NCBI RefSeq assembly: GCF_004342445.1
Contig: NZ_SLWW01000005.1
Location: 62,001 to 126,000 of the forward strand
Direction of reading: 5' to 3'
DNA length: 64,000 nucleotides
Source of the DNA: Rhodovulum euryhalinum
GTDB lineage: Bacteria; Pseudomonadota; Alphaproteobacteria; Rhodobacterales; Rhodobacteraceae
Position 1 is the first letter of the stretch; each line of letters begins with the position of its first letter. The position numbers and the translations under genes are program-made. The notes beneath the pieces were generated by a model. It had not been told where the DNA came from, searched no databases, and worked only from the letters and a program-made list of their open reading frames with translations. This document shows positions 55,178-64,000 of this stretch, piece by piece.

Positions 55178-55918
55178 TCAGCGCCCCAGATAGACATCGA
55201 TCACCTGCTGGTTCCTCGTGACGAAATCGAGGCTGCCCTCGGCCAGCACCGACCCCTCGTGCAGCACCGTCACCCGGCACTCCAGCCGCCGCACGAACTC
55301 CATGTCGTGTTCCACGACCACCACGGCGCGGGTTTTCGCGGCCTCCTTCAACAGTTCGGTGGTGTGTTCGCGTTCGGCCAGCGTCATGCCCGCCGCCGGT
55401 TCGTCCACCAGCAGCAGGCGCGGTTCCTGCGCCAGCAGCATGCCGATTTCCAGCCATTGCTTCTGGCCGTGGCTCAGTTCCCCCGACTTGCGCTGCAACT
55501 GGTCCGCTAGCCCGATCTCTTCGGCCAACTCGCCCACGCGGGTACGATCGGCGGCGGTTTCGCGGTAGAACAGCACGCGCCAAGGCGCGCGGTCCTTCTT
55601 CAGTGCCATCAGCAGATTGTCGAATACCGACTGGTCCTCGAACACGGTCGGACGCTGGAACTTGCGGCCGACGCCTTCGCGCGCGATCTTGCTTTCGCTG
55701 AGCTTGAGCAGCGAGATCGACCGTTCGCCCCACAGCACCTGTCCCGCGTCGGGCCTGGTCTTGCCGGTAACGATATCCATGAAGGTGGTCTTGCCCGCGC
55801 CGTTCGGCCCGATGATCGCGCGCAGTTCCGCCGGGCCGATCTCGAAGCTGAGATTGTTGATCGCGCGGAACCCGTCGAAGGTGACGGAAACGCCCGAGAC
55901 CTCCAGAAGCGTGCTCAT
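55178..55918 (-). CDS. urtD: urea ABC transporter ATP-binding subunit UrtD
   Basis: A 246-residue LivG-type ATPase. Walker A is GPNGAGKTT, the signature is LSHGQKQWLEIGM, a variant (SHGQ) typical of UrtD, and Walker B is LLLVDEPAAGM. The family insert GVGRKFQRPTVFEDQSVFDN is clear. ATG 55918 overlaps the urtC stop by four bases. Confidence 0.95.
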   Translation of the reverse strand: MSTLLEVSGVSVTFDGFRAINNLSFEIGPAELRAIIGPNGAGKTTFMDIVTGKTRPDAGQVLWGERSISLLKLSESKIAREGVGRKFQRPTVFEDQSVFDNLLMALKKDRAPWRVLFYRETAADRTRVGELAEEIGLADQLQRKSGELSHGQKQWLEIGMLLAQEPRLLLVDEPAAGMTLAEREHTTELLKEAAKTRAVVVVEHDMEFVRRLECRVTVLHEGSVLAEGSLDFVTRNQQVIDVYLGR

Positions 55919-57147
55919 TGCTCGGCCTCCTTTTCGCGGAAGGACCCGGCGCCGGGGCCGAGGTCGGCGCCATGACGGTCGGGGCCGCGGCGGCCGGTGA
56001 GCAGATCGAACAGCCCGCCGATCCCCTTGGGCGCGAACAGGGTGACAAGGACGAAGCTGAGCCCCAGAAGCACCTGCCACCAGTCCACCCATTTCACCGT
56101 GTAGAAGCCGACGTTCAGATCGGGCGCCTGCCCGCCGGTGAACCATGTGGACAGGAGCGACACGAAACCCGCGCCGATCACCGCGCCGTAAAGCCGCCCG
56201 CGCCCGCCGATGGCGACCCAGACGGCCAGGTAGATCGACGCGATGGGCGCGATCTCGGCGGGGTTGATGATGCCGGCCTGCGGGTAGTAGAGCGCGCCCG
56301 CGATGCCTGCGATCACGGCGGTCAAGGTGAAGACAAACAGCTTGTAGCCCTCGACCGAATAGCCGAGGAACCGCACCCGCGCCTCGTCGTCGCGGATCCC
56401 GCGGATGACGCTGCCGAACTTGCCCGAGACAACGAAGGCAGCGACGACGTAGCCGATGGCGAGTGCGGCCGCCGAGGCCCAGAAGAACCGGATCGACATC
56501 AGGGATTGCGGAACATCGCCCGCGCCGGGGATGTTCTGCAGGCCGGAAAGCCCGTTGTTGCCGCGAAGGCCGCTGTCGTTCTGGAACAGGTAAAGGGCAA
56601 GGGCCAGCGTCATGGCCTGCGTCAGGATCGAGAGATAGACGCCTGTCACGCGCGAGCGGAAGGCAAGCCAGCCGAAGACCAGCGCCAGAAGGCCCGGCAC
56701 CAGCACCACCAGCGCCAGTTGCAGCGGCAGCGAATGGGCGAAGGCCCAGACCAGCGGGAAGTCCGATCCCCCCACCACGCCGAAGATCTGGGTGCCGATG
56801 GCATCGCGGATTTCATCCGGCGTCGGTGGGATCTCGGCCTGGGCGAGCGATTCCACCACGATCAGCTCGGTCCGGGCATACATCAGCCACATGCCGATCA
56901 TGTAGCCGCCCAGCCCGAAGAAGGCGAAATGGCCCAAGGACAGGATGCCCGCATAGCCCCAGACCAGATCCATCGCGATGGCAACGAGGCACAGGCAGAG
57001 TGTCTTGCCCAGCGTCTTGACGAAGCTGGTGGAGATCAGGCCGATCCCCAGTCCCTCGCCGAGGATCGTCACCGCAAGGGTGAAGAGGCCCAGCAGCGCA
57101 AGGAAGATCAGCACCGAGGGGTTTTTCGCGATGAAGCTTTGCCGCAT
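55915..57147 (-). CDS. urtC: urea ABC transporter permease UrtC
   Basis: A 410-residue LivM-type permease with about ten membrane helices. Conserved parts are MDLVWGYAGILSLGHFAFFG near residues 59-78 and the coupling loop VIRGIRDDEARVRFLGYSVE. The C-terminal tail (after GGLFDLLTGRR) is hydrophilic. It lies between urtB (3-base gap) and urtD (4-base overlap). Confidence 0.95.
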   Translation of the reverse strand: MRQSFIAKNPSVLIFLALLGLFTLAVTILGEGLGIGLISTSFVKTLGKTLCLCLVAIAMDLVWGYAGILSLGHFAFFGLGGYMIGMWLMYARTELIVVESLAQAEIPPTPDEIRDAIGTQIFGVVGGSDFPLVWAFAHSLPLQLALVVLVPGLLALVFGWLAFRSRVTGVYLSILTQAMTLALALYLFQNDSGLRGNNGLSGLQNIPGAGDVPQSLMSIRFFWASAAALAIGYVVAAFVVSGKFGSVIRGIRDDEARVRFLGYSVEGYKLFVFTLTAVIAGIAGALYYPQAGIINPAEIAPIASIYLAVWVAIGGRGRLYGAVIGAGFVSLLSTWFTGGQAPDLNVGFYTVKWVDWWQVLLGLSFVLVTLFAPKGIGGLFDLLTGRRGPDRHGADLGPGAGSFREKEAEQ

Positions 57148-57150
57148 GGC

Positions 57151-59103
57151 TCAATCCCCCGCCGCGCGGCCCCTGAGGGCGATGATGCCCCGCGGCCGGA
57201 ACTGGATGAACAGGATGATGAAAAGGATCATGTAGGTCTGCGCCGCCAGCGTGTTCGACGGATTGAACCACTCGATCCCCTTTTGCAGGAACCCGATCAG
57301 CGTGGCGCCCAGAAGCGTGCCCCAGATGTTGCCGACGCCGCCCACGACCACGGTCATGAAACTCTGGACGATGTAGTCCTGGCCAAGCTCGGACGTGACC
57401 TTGGCATAGAGCCCGATGGCGACGCCCGCGACGCCGGCGATGCCCGAGCCCAGCCCGAAGGTCAGCATGTTGATCCGGTCGGGGTTGATCCCCATCGATG
57501 CCGCCATGCGCGGGTTCTGGGTCACCGCGCGCACCTCCAGCCCCAGCCGCGTCCGCCGCATGATGAAGAGGAAAAGGCCCAGAAAGATCAGCGCGAGGAC
57601 GAAGATCGCGATGCGGATGTAGCTGATCGACACGATGTCGTTGACGACCAGCGATCCATCCAGCCAGCCGGGCGAGGTCAGCGGGCGGGCCTGCGTGCCG
57701 AAGATGTTCTTGGCCAGTTGTTGCAGCGCGATGGATATGCCGAAGGTTGCCAGCAGCGTTTCCAGCGGCCGGTTGTAGAGCCAGCGGATCACCAGCCGCT
57801 CCATCGCGACGCCCGCGGCGAACGTGATGGCGAAGGCCAGCGGCAGCGCGATCAGGATCGACAGCGTGTAGTCGGGCACGAATTGCTGCACGACATAGCC
57901 CGTATAGGCGCCCATCATGATGAACTCGCCATGGGCCATGTTGATGACCCCCATCACCCCGAAGGTGATGGCAAGACCGATGGCCGCGAGGAAATAGATC
58001 GAGGCCAGTGACAGCGCGTCCAGCGTCAGGTCAGCGGCCTGGTTCATCCCCACCTTCAGCGCGATGGCGTCGAGCGCCGCATTGGCGGCCTCGGTCACGC
58101 GCGGGTCGGTCTCGGCGTAGCGTTCGTAGAAGACATGGGAGGAAAGCGCCTCGGCGACCTCGGCCGAGGTCGCGGTTGCAGGGACGAGGCCCGCTGCGGC
58201 CAGTGCCGCATAGGCCCGCTCGCGGGCGGCATCGGTGTCGAGTTCCGCCACCGGGACACCGCCGACTTGGCCGTTCTCGACATGCGCGGCCAGCGCGGCG
58301 CGAATGTCGCTGGCACTGATCCGGGGTGCAACCAGACCGGCCTCGACCAGCAGCGCGTGGGCCGCGGCCTCGGACAGGACGTCGCTGCCCGGGGCAAGGC
58401 GGCGCGCGACATTCTCGGTCGCTGGAGGGTCGCCCGCCGTGACGGCGCGGGTGGTGGCCACCAGCGGGTTCAGGGCGGCGCGGGCATCGACGCCCAGATC
58501 GCCCGCGAAACTCTCGATCGCAGCGATGCGGGCGTCGGGCTCGTCGTCATAGGAAATCGTCAGCAGGCGCTCCAGCCGCGCCTTGCGGGACGTCAGCGCC
58601 GGGTCGGTCTCGGTCGCAATGCTGGCGCGAAGCGGGGCCAGGTGCGCGGCCTCGGCGTTGCGCGCGATCGCGTCCAGCGCGGCCATCCGCCGGGCCGGGT
58701 CGGGGTCGGTCAGCTGGAACTGGACGAGGGCCACGCCGATCAACGCACGGATGCCGCTGTTGGGCTTGAGCTGCTCGATCTCGCCGCCCGTTGCGCTTCC
58801 CACGTCGGCGCCCGTGGCGATGTCGATCAGCCGATAGCCGTCGCCCGTACGTTCGGCGAAGAAGAAAAGCCCGTCCGACTTGCGCTGCCACAGCTCCCTG
58901 GCCTGCCATTTCTCCAGCACGGCCTGCGCCGCGGGCAGCCCGCTGTCACGCAGCGCGTCGATCGCCGGGCCGATGGTGCGGCGCGAGCTTTGCTCGATCA
59001 GCGTGCGGTTCTCCTGCAGAAGCTGCTGGATCGGGCTGTCCTGCGCCGAGACGGGCAGGGCGATCAGGCAAATAAAGGATAGTGCGGCGACAAGGATGCG
59101 CAT
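57151..59103 (-). CDS. urtB: urea ABC transporter permease UrtB, with N-terminal periplasmic extension
   Basis: A 650-residue LivH-type permease. After a signal-like segment (MRILVAALSFICLIALPVSA) a large periplasmic region of about 330 residues with Ala-rich repeats (for example AALDAIARNAEA, helical and regular) precedes the permease proper, which begins near TLDALSLASIYFLAAIGLAI. The channel part has MGVINMAHGEFIMMGAYTGY and the coupling loop VRAVTQNPRMAASMGIN. Long UrtB proteins with this extension are common in proteobacteria; its role is unknown. ATG 59103 gives the clean signal. Confidence 0.93.
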   Translation of the reverse strand: MRILVAALSFICLIALPVSAQDSPIQQLLQENRTLIEQSSRRTIGPAIDALRDSGLPAAQAVLEKWQARELWQRKSDGLFFFAERTGDGYRLIDIATGADVGSATGGEIEQLKPNSGIRALIGVALVQFQLTDPDPARRMAALDAIARNAEAAHLAPLRASIATETDPALTSRKARLERLLTISYDDEPDARIAAIESFAGDLGVDARAALNPLVATTRAVTAGDPPATENVARRLAPGSDVLSEAAAHALLVEAGLVAPRISASDIRAALAAHVENGQVGGVPVAELDTDAARERAYAALAAAGLVPATATSAEVAEALSSHVFYERYAETDPRVTEAANAALDAIALKVGMNQAADLTLDALSLASIYFLAAIGLAITFGVMGVINMAHGEFIMMGAYTGYVVQQFVPDYTLSILIALPLAFAITFAAGVAMERLVIRWLYNRPLETLLATFGISIALQQLAKNIFGTQARPLTSPGWLDGSLVVNDIVSISYIRIAIFVLALIFLGLFLFIMRRTRLGLEVRAVTQNPRMAASMGINPDRINMLTFGLGSGIAGVAGVAIGLYAKVTSELGQDYIVQSFMTVVVGGVGNIWGTLLGATLIGFLQKGIEWFNPSNTLAAQTYMILFIILFIQFRPRGIIALRGRAAGD

Positions 59104-59161
59104 CGTGACGGGGCCTGTCTTGGGAAAGGGGGGCGGGCGCACCCGCCCCCGATAGCCGGGT

Positions 59162-60442
59162 TCAGTAGTTCGACTTGATCTGGACGCAGCTGTTGGTCTC
59201 GGTGTTGTACATGCCGCAGCCGAGGTCCTTCCAGTCCGCGGTCAGCACCGCCGAGGCAGGCAGGAAATCGGTCCAGGCGTCGCCCGGCACCGGATCGGTT
59301 TCCGAGATGATGTCGAACTGGCCGTCCTCGAGGATCTCGCCGATCAGCACGGGCTTGGACAGGTGGTGGTTGGTGCCCATCACCGCCATGCCGCCGGTGA
59401 GGTTCGGGAATTCCTGGCCCCACATCGCCTCGCGCACGGCGTCGACATCGGTGGTGCCGGCCTGCTCGACCGCGTTCACCCACATGTTGAAGCCGATGTA
59501 ATGGGCCTCCATCGGGTCGTTGGTCACGCGCTTTTCGTCGCCGATGAAGGCGTGCCAGGCCTCGATGAAGGCGGCGTTCTCGGGGGTGTCGGCGGACATG
59601 AAGTAGTTCCAGGCCGCCAGGTGCCCGACGAGGTTGGTGGTGTCGAGACCCGACAACTCCTCCTCGCCGACCGAGAAGGCCACCACGGGAATGTCCTCGG
59701 CCGAGACGCCTTGCGCGGCCAGTTCCTTGTAGAAGCCGATATTGGCGTCGCCGTTGATGGTGGAAATCACGCCCACCTTCTTGCCGTCCGCGCCCAGCGC
59801 CACGACGTCCGACACGATCTTGGACCAGTCGGAATGGCCGAAGGGCGTGTAGTTCACGAAGATGTCCGCCTCGGCGATGCCCTTGGACTTGAGGTAGGCA
59901 TCAAGGATGTTGTTCGTGGTGCGCGGATAGACGTAGTCGGTGCCGAGCAGCGCGAATTTCTCGACGCCCAGTTCGTCGAGGAAATAGTCCACCGCCGGGA
60001 TCGCCTGCTGGTTCGGCGCGGCACCGGTGTAGAAGACGTTCTTCGAGCTTTCCTCGCCCTCGTACTGCACCGGATAGAACAGCAGGCCGTTCAGTTCCTC
60101 GATCACCGGCAGCACCGACTTGCGGCTGACCGAGGTCCAGCAGCCGAACATCACGTCGACATCCTGCACCGTCAGCAGTTCGCGCGCCTTTTCGGCGAAG
60201 AGCGGCCAGTCCGAGGCCGGGTCGACCACGACCGCCTCGAGCTGCTTGCCCAGCACGCCGCCCTTCTTGTTCTGCTCGTCGATGAGCATCAGCATGGTAT
60301 CTTTCAGCGTCGTCTCGGAAATCGCCATCGTGCCCGAGAGCGAGTGCAGAACGCCCACCTTGATCGTGTCCTGCGCCCAGGCCGGCAGGCACAGCGCCGA
60401 AAATGCGACCGCGCTGGCCAGAATCGTCTTGATCGATGTCAT
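59162..60442 (-). CDS. urtA: urea ABC transporter substrate-binding protein UrtA
   Basis: A 426-residue periplasmic binding protein of the LivK/AmiC fold. A signal peptide ends about AWA-QD (residue 23), and the mature protein opens with IKVGVLHSLSGTMAISE, which is the UrtA hallmark. Further on, FGCWTSVSRKSVLPVIEE and LLFYPVQYEGEE are typical of urea/amide-binding proteins. ATG 60442 starts the signal sequence; the upstream open frame has no meaning. It is the first gene of urtABCDE, divergent from the urease genes. Confidence 0.96.
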   Translation of the reverse strand: MTSIKTILASAVAFSALCLPAWAQDTIKVGVLHSLSGTMAISETTLKDTMLMLIDEQNKKGGVLGKQLEAVVVDPASDWPLFAEKARELLTVQDVDVMFGCWTSVSRKSVLPVIEELNGLLFYPVQYEGEESSKNVFYTGAAPNQQAIPAVDYFLDELGVEKFALLGTDYVYPRTTNNILDAYLKSKGIAEADIFVNYTPFGHSDWSKIVSDVVALGADGKKVGVISTINGDANIGFYKELAAQGVSAEDIPVVAFSVGEEELSGLDTTNLVGHLAAWNYFMSADTPENAAFIEAWHAFIGDEKRVTNDPMEAHYIGFNMWVNAVEQAGTTDVDAVREAMWGQEFPNLTGGMAVMGTNHHLSKPVLIGEILEDGQFDIISETDPVPGDAWTDFLPASAVLTADWKDLGCGMYNTETNSCVQIKSNY

Positions 60443-60905
60443 GTGTTCCCTCCGCGCAAGGCGCCGGGCCAGGCGTTGCGCGGACGCGCCGCGCAGCCTA
60501 CCCTCGGGCCCTGCAACATCTTCGTTGCAACCCGTGTGGCGGCCCGATGCGAGGTTCAATTCGCGGGTCGCCACACACCCCCTGATGGTCCGGTTGTCCC
60601 GGTGTGGGCAGGCGCAGGGTTTCTGCGCTGCGGCGGCGAGGCAATTCCGGGGCGGCGGATCTGGCACGATTTCTGCTTTCCTCCCCGAGTTCGCGCAGTT
60701 TTTCATCATGCCCCTGGGTGGCTGCTGAATATTTGTTCGTATTGCCGCCGAATCCCCGGGTGAACTGCCGAAAATCCGTGCAGGCCCCCAGGGGCTGCGG
60801 GAAAACGGGGCGGCAAGATGCCTTCCGGGGGACGGACCGATCACCTGCCAGACCTGCCAAGATGCCGCATGCCGACCGGCCGCCCAGCCGCGGGCGCTGG
60901 GCCAG
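60443..60905. other. divergent control region between urtA and ureD
   Basis: This 463-base region holds no supported gene. It contains a sigma-54-type promoter facing ureD (60661-60677) and a TGCAAC direct repeat with a 14-base period (60512-60517, 60526-60531). The frame of ureD stays open back to 60729 without a standard start codon. Confidence 0.6.
60661..60677 (+). promoter_or_regulatory. sigma-54-type promoter facing ureD
   Basis: CTGGCACGATTTCTGCT agrees with the sigma-54 consensus (YTGGCACGRNNNTTGCW) at all but one position. The GG (60663-60664) and GC (60675-60676) elements have the obligatory 10-base spacing. The predicted start point is about 60688, giving a long leader of about 220 bases before ureD. 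Nitrogen-controlled urease genes elsewhere often use such promoters. Confidence 0.6.
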
Positions 60906-61679
60906 ATGCGGCTGGCCGCCAAGGCCCGTGCGGATGGCTCGGCGCTGGCCGACCTGCGCCAGAGCGGGGCGTTCAAGGCGCTGTTCCCGCGGCCGCGGGA
61001 CGGTGCGGTGGATGCGATCCTGGTCAACACGGCAGGTGGGATAACCGGCGGCGACCGGTTCGAGGCACAGGTCGAGGCGCGGGCAGGCAGCCATCTGCGC
61101 GTCACCACGCAGGCCGCCGAACGTGCCTATCGCGCCCAGCCGGGCGAGCGGGGCCGGGTCCGGAACCGGCTGGCGGTGGGGCCCGGCGCGCGGCTCGACT
61201 GGCTGCCGCAGGAAACGATCCTGTTCGAAGGCTCGGCACTCGAACGCACGCTGATGGCTGATCTCGCGGCCGACGCGCGGCTCTTGCTGGTCGAGCCGCT
61301 GGTGTTCGGCCGGGCCGCGATGGGCGAGGTGGTGCACGACGCCCTGTTCCGTGACCGGATCGAGATCCGCCGAGAGGGGGTGCCGCTCTATCTCGACGCG
61401 CTGCGCCTTCACGGCGATGTGGCCGCCGATCTGGCCAGGCCAGCCGTTGCGGGGGGGGCGGGTGCGATGGCGAGCCTCGTTTTCGCCGACCCCGGGGCCG
61501 AGGCCCATCTGGGCCCGCTGCGCGCGCTGATGCCTGCCACCGGCGGGGCAAGTCTTCTCCGCAAGGACGTGCTGGTGATGCGGCTGCTTGCGCCCGACAG
61601 TTTCGCGCTGCGCCGGGTCCTGGTCCCGGTGCTGATGCGCCTTACCGGCAATTCCCTGCCAAGATCATGGATGACGTGA
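60906..61679 (+). CDS. ureD: urease accessory protein UreD (UreH)
   Basis: A 257-residue scaffold that binds apo-urease with UreF and UreG during nickel insertion. Characteristic parts are [40 protein letters not shown] and VLVMRLLA near the C-terminus. ATG 60906 is the first standard start in frame, yet family-like residues (QPRALGQ) precede it in the open frame back to a stop at 60726-60728. The true start could therefore be non-canonical and upstream. One base separates it from ureA. Confidence 0.92.
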   Translation: MRLAAKARADGSALADLRQSGAFKALFPRPRDGAVDAILVNTAGGITGGDRFEAQVEARAGSHLRVTTQAAERAYRAQPGERGRVRNRLAVGPGARLDWLPQETILFEGSALERTLMADLAADARLLLVEPLVFGRAAMGEVVHDALFRDRIEIRREGVPLYLDALRLHGDVAADLARPAVAGGAGAMASLVFADPGAEAHLGPLRALMPATGGASLLRKDVLVMRLLAPDSFALRRVLVPVLMRLTGNSLPRSWMT

Positions 61680-61680
61680 C

Positions 61681-61983
61681 ATGCAACTGACCCCCCGCGA
61701 GAAGGACAAGCTGTTGATCGCGATGGCCGCCGAGGTCGCCCGCAAGCGGCTGGCCCGTGGCGTCAAGCTGAACTATCCCGAGGCGATCGCGCTGATCACC
61801 GATGCGGTGGTCGAGGGCGCCCGCGACGGGCGCAGCGTCGCCGACATGATGGAGGCGGGCGCGCAGGTCATCACCCGCGACCAATGCATGGAAGGGATCC
61901 CCGAGATGATCCACGAGGTGCAGGTCGAGGCCACCTTTCCCGACGGCACCAAGCTCGTCACCGTCCACAACCCGATCCGCTGA
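61681..61983 (+). CDS. ureA: urease subunit gamma
   Basis: A 100-residue small structural subunit. It reads as a textbook Ure[41 protein letters not shown], and [20 protein letters not shown]. It starts one base after the ureD stop, so the genes are tightly coupled. A separate ureA implies three-subunit urease (UreA-UreB-UreC), as usual in this group. Confidence 0.97.
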   Translation: MQLTPREKDKLLIAMAAEVARKRLARGVKLNYPEAIALITDAVVEGARDGRSVADMMEAGAQVITRDQCMEGIPEMIHEVQVEATFPDGTKLVTVHNPIR

Positions 61984-62004
61984 CATCCGCCAAGGAGAGC
62001 CCCG

Positions 62005-62574
62005 ATGAAACGCCTTGTCCTTCTGCCCGCCCTGTTCGCCGCCAGCCCCGCACTGGCTCATCTCGACCCGCTGGAGCATGGCTCGTTCGCGGCCGGGTTC
62101 AGCCATCCGATGTTCGGGGCCGACCATATCCTGGCCATGGTGGCGGTCGGGCTGTGGGCCGTCACGCTGGGGGGGCGCGCGCTCTGGGCGCTGCCTGCGG
62201 CCTTCGTGGGGGCGATGTCGCTTGGCTTCGGACTGGCGCTGGCCGGGGCGCCGCTGCCGATGGTCGAGCCGATGATCCTGGCCTCGGTGCTGGTGCTGGG
62301 GGTGCTGGTGGCGCTGGCGGTGCGGCTGCCGCTGGCGGCGGGGGCCGCGGTGGTGGGCGCGCTCGCGCTGTTCCACGGCCATGCCCACGGGGCCGAGATG
62401 GGGGGGGCTGCGGCGCTGGCCTATCTGGGCGGCTTCGCGCTGGCCACCGCGCTGCTGCATGGCGCGGGCGTTCTGGGCGGCTGGGCGCTGGCACGGTTCG
62501 GCGGGCCGCTGGTGGCGCGCGGCGCGGGCGTGCTGGTGGCGGGCCTCGGCTCGGCGCTGGTGCTGGCCGGGTGA
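62005..62574 (+). CDS. ureJ: HupE/UreJ-type nickel permease-like protein
   Basis: A 189-residue membrane protein with a signal-like N-terminus ([18 protein letters not shown]) followed by about six helices. The family signature [16 protein letters not shown] (His-Asp-His) and the later [10 protein letters not shown] motif with [13 protein letters not shown] are visible; these His residues are proposed to bind nickel. It is inserted between ureA and ureB. It probably supplies nickel for urease activation; another role in metal uptake cannot be ruled out. Confidence 0.93.
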   Translation: MKRLVLLPALFAASPALAHLDPLEHGSFAAGFSHPMFGADHILAMVAVGLWAVTLGGRALWALPAAFVGAMSLGFGLALAGAPLPMVEPMILASVLVLGVLVALAVRLPLAAGAAVVGALALFHGHAHGAEMGGAAALAYLGGFALATALLHGAGVLGGWALARFGGPLVARGAGVLVAGLGSALVLAG

Positions 62575-62582
62575 GGCGCGCC

Positions 62583-62888
62583 ATGATCCCCGGAGAGCTT
62601 TTCCCCGCCCCAGGCACGATCACCCTGAACGAGGGGCGTGCGGCGATCACGCTGATGGTGGCCAACACCGGCGACCGGCCGGTGCAGGTCGGCAGCCACT
62701 ACCATTTCGCCGAGACCAACCCCGCGCTCGACTTCGACCGGGGCGCGGCACGGGGGATGCGGCTGGACATCGCCGCGGGCACAGCGGTGCGGTTCGAGCC
62801 CGGCCAGCGGCGCGAGGTGCAGTTGATCCCGATCGCGGGCGCCCGCCGCGTCTATGGCTTCAACCAGCAGGTGATGGGGGAGCTCTGA
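62583..62888 (+). CDS. ureB: urease subunit beta
   Basis: A 101-residue structural subunit. It starts with [19 protein letters not shown] and contains [20 protein letters not shown] and [13 protein letters not shown], all typical of UreB. ATG 62583 lies eight bases after the permease gene. Its TGA shares one base with the ATG of ureC (TGATG at 62886-62890), which couples their translation. Confidence 0.96.
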   Translation: MIPGELFPAPGTITLNEGRAAITLMVANTGDRPVQVGSHYHFAETNPALDFDRGAARGMRLDIAAGTAVRFEPGQRREVQLIPIAGARRVYGFNQQVMGEL

Positions 62889-64000
62889 TGCCCAGGAAAA
62901 TCGCACGCGCCGACTATGCCGCGATGTTCGGCCCCACCACCGGCGACCGGCTGCGGCTGGCCGATACCGAGCTGATCATCGAGGTCGAACGCGACCTGAC
63001 CACCTACGGCGAAGAGGTCAAGTTCGGCGGCGGCAAGGTGATCCGCGACGGGATGGGGCAATCCCAGGCGACGCGCGCCGAGGGGGCGGTGGATACCGTC
63101 ATCACCAACGCGCTGATCGTGGACCATACCGGCATCTACAAGGCCGATGTGGGGATCAGGGACGGGCGGATCGCCAGGATTGGCAAGGCGGGCAATCCCG
63201 ACACCCAGCCCGGCGTCGACATCATCGTGGGCCCGGGGACCGAGGCGATTGCAGGCGAAGGGAAAATCCTCACCGCGGGCGGCTTCGACAGCCATATCCA
63301 TTTCATCTGCCCGCAACAGATCGAGGATGCGCTCCATTCGGGGCTGACCACCATGCTCGGCGGCGGCACGGGGCCCGCGCATGGGACTTTGGCCACGACC
63401 TGCACGCCGGGGCCCTGGCATATCGGGCGCATGTTGCAGGCCGCCGACGCCTTCCCGATGAACCTGGCCTTCGCGGGGAAGGGCAATGCGTCCCTGCCCG
63501 GCGCGCTGGTCGAACAGATCGAGGCCGGGGCCTGCGCGCTGAAGCTGCACGAGGACTGGGGGACGACGCCGGCCGCCATCGACTGCTGCCTGTCGGTGGC
63601 CGACGACATGGATATCCAGGTGATGATCCACACCGACACGCTGAACGAAAGCGGGTTCGTGGAACACACGATCAAGGCCATGAAAGGCCGCACGATCCAC
63701 GCCTTCCACACCGAGGGCGCGGGGGGTGGCCACGCGCCGGACATCATCAAGGTCTGCGGCGAGGAGTACGTGCTACCGTCCTCGACCAACCCCACGCGGC
63801 CCTTCACCGTGAACACGCTGGAAGAGCATCTCGACATGCTGATGGTGTGCCACCACCTCGACAAGTCGATCCCCGAGGACGTGGCCTTTGCCGAAAGCCG
63901 TATCCGGCGCGAGACCATCGCCGCCGAGGACATCCTGCACGATATGGGGGCCTTTTCCATCATCGCCTCGGACAGCCAGGCGATGGGCCGGGTGGGCGAG
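62888..64000 (+). CDS. ureC: urease subunit alpha (cut by window end)
   Basis: The first 371 residues of the catalytic urease subunit (full length about 570). Nickel ligands are visible: His136 and His138 (DSHIHF), the carbamylated Lys219 (ALKLHEDWG), His248 (MIHTDTLNE) and His274 ([12 protein letters not shown]). The mobile-flap Cys321-His322 pair (VCHHLD) is present, and the visible part ends at [11 protein letters not shown]. It overlaps ureB by one base and must run on beyond 64000, probably followed by ureE, ureF and ureG. Confidence 0.97.
   Translation, partial: MPRKIARADYAAMFGPTTGDRLRLADTELIIEVERDLTTYGEEVKFGGGKVIRDGMGQSQATRAEGAVDTVITNALIVDHTGIYKADVGIRDGRIARIGKAGNPDTQPGVDIIVGPGTEAIAGEGKILTAGGFDSHIHFICPQQIEDALHSGLTTMLGGGTGPAHGTLATTCTPGPWHIGRMLQAADAFPMNLAFAGKGNASLPGALVEQIEAGACALKLHEDWGTTPAAIDCCLSVADDMDIQVMIHTDTLNESGFVEHTIKAMKGRTIHAFHTEGAGGGHAPDIIKVCGEEYVLPSSTNPTRPFTVNTLEEHLDMLMVCHHLDKSIPEDVAFAESRIRRETIAAEDILHDMGAFSIIASDSQAMGRVGE

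Noticed and set aside
55918-58011. Plus-strand open frame (697 codons) opposite urtC and urtB
   Set aside because: His-, Asp- and Arg-rich shadow sequence; the urt genes on the minus strand are certain.
60512-60531. TGCAAC direct repeat as an NtrC or other activator site for urtA
   Set aside because: It is a direct, not inverted, repeat with no known consensus behind it; retained only as a note in the region entry.
60526-60548. Sigma-54 promoter facing urtA on the minus strand
   Set aside because: A TTGCAA-like -12 element is present, but the base pair at -24 reads GC, not GG, at the required spacing.

Overview
The window reads as chromosome of a high-GC alphaproteobacterium of the order Rhodobacterales (Rhodobacter/Rhodovulum-like). 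The basis is an FnrL-type regulator of 248 residues divergent from hemN, a uspA gene divergent from ccoNOQP and followed by ccoGHIS, an SRP RNA-dnaX-ybaB-recR block, a VPLPA-type C-terminal sorting protein, and an ALDH16-type fused aldehyde dehydrogenase next to deoC. I see no tRNA, rRNA, CRISPR array, insertion sequence or prophage. Coding density is very high, and most long open frames on the opposite strand are shadows of the GC-rich genes.

Layout. 1-5.1 kb: end of a prephenate dehydratase gene, an SRPBCC protein and NudC on the minus strand, a Tat-exported 2',3'-cyclic phosphodiesterase/3'-nucleotidase, and a small VPLPA-CTERM protein. 5.1-8.0 kb: SRP RNA with its own promoter, then dnaX, ybaB and recR. 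8.1-13.9 kb: a yejABEF-type peptide ABC transporter. 14-25.3 kb: a microaerobic respiration island with hemN, fnrL, uspA, ccoNOQP (cbb3 oxidase) and ccoGHIS (copper delivery and oxidase assembly). Three FNR-type boxes sit in its two divergent promoters. 25.3-31 kb: a SPOR-domain D-Ala-D-Ala carboxypeptidase, a HAD hydrolase, clpS, an RsmC-like methyltransferase, an SDR protein that lacks the catalytic lysine, a gene-poor stretch and a small lipoprotein. 31-34.3 kb: hemF, hemE and hemC, followed by the wreck of a flavin oxidoreductase gene. 34.8-39.8 kb: a short MgtE-like protein, then a TesA-type esterase divergent from an YbbA/YbbP-type ABC pair. 39.9-43.2 kb: an orphan peptide-binding protein and panBC. 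43.2-49.4 kb: an M20 deacylase, two membrane proteins (one DUF1523), ALDH16, deoC and a small unknown. 50.2-54.4 kb: an RND efflux pair. 54.5-64 kb: urtABCDE (urea ABC importer) divergent from ureDA-ureJ-ureB-ureC, which is cut by the window end.

How it fits together. FnrL very likely couples oxygen limitation to hemN, uspA and the cbb3 operon. ccoGHIS supplies copper handling and assembly for that oxidase. hemC, hemE, hemF and hemN cover four steps of the haem/tetrapyrrole pathway under aerobic and anaerobic conditions. Urea import and hydrolysis genes share one divergent control region that holds a very good sigma-54 promoter match facing the urease genes.

I do not see a clear undescribed multi-gene system. 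The most useful leads are the SDR protein with cysteine in place of the catalytic lysine, the sigma-54-type promoter before ureD, the paired FNR boxes, the ALDH16/deoC pair, the decayed flavin oxidoreductase, and the short coupled frame before an unknown membrane-protein pair.
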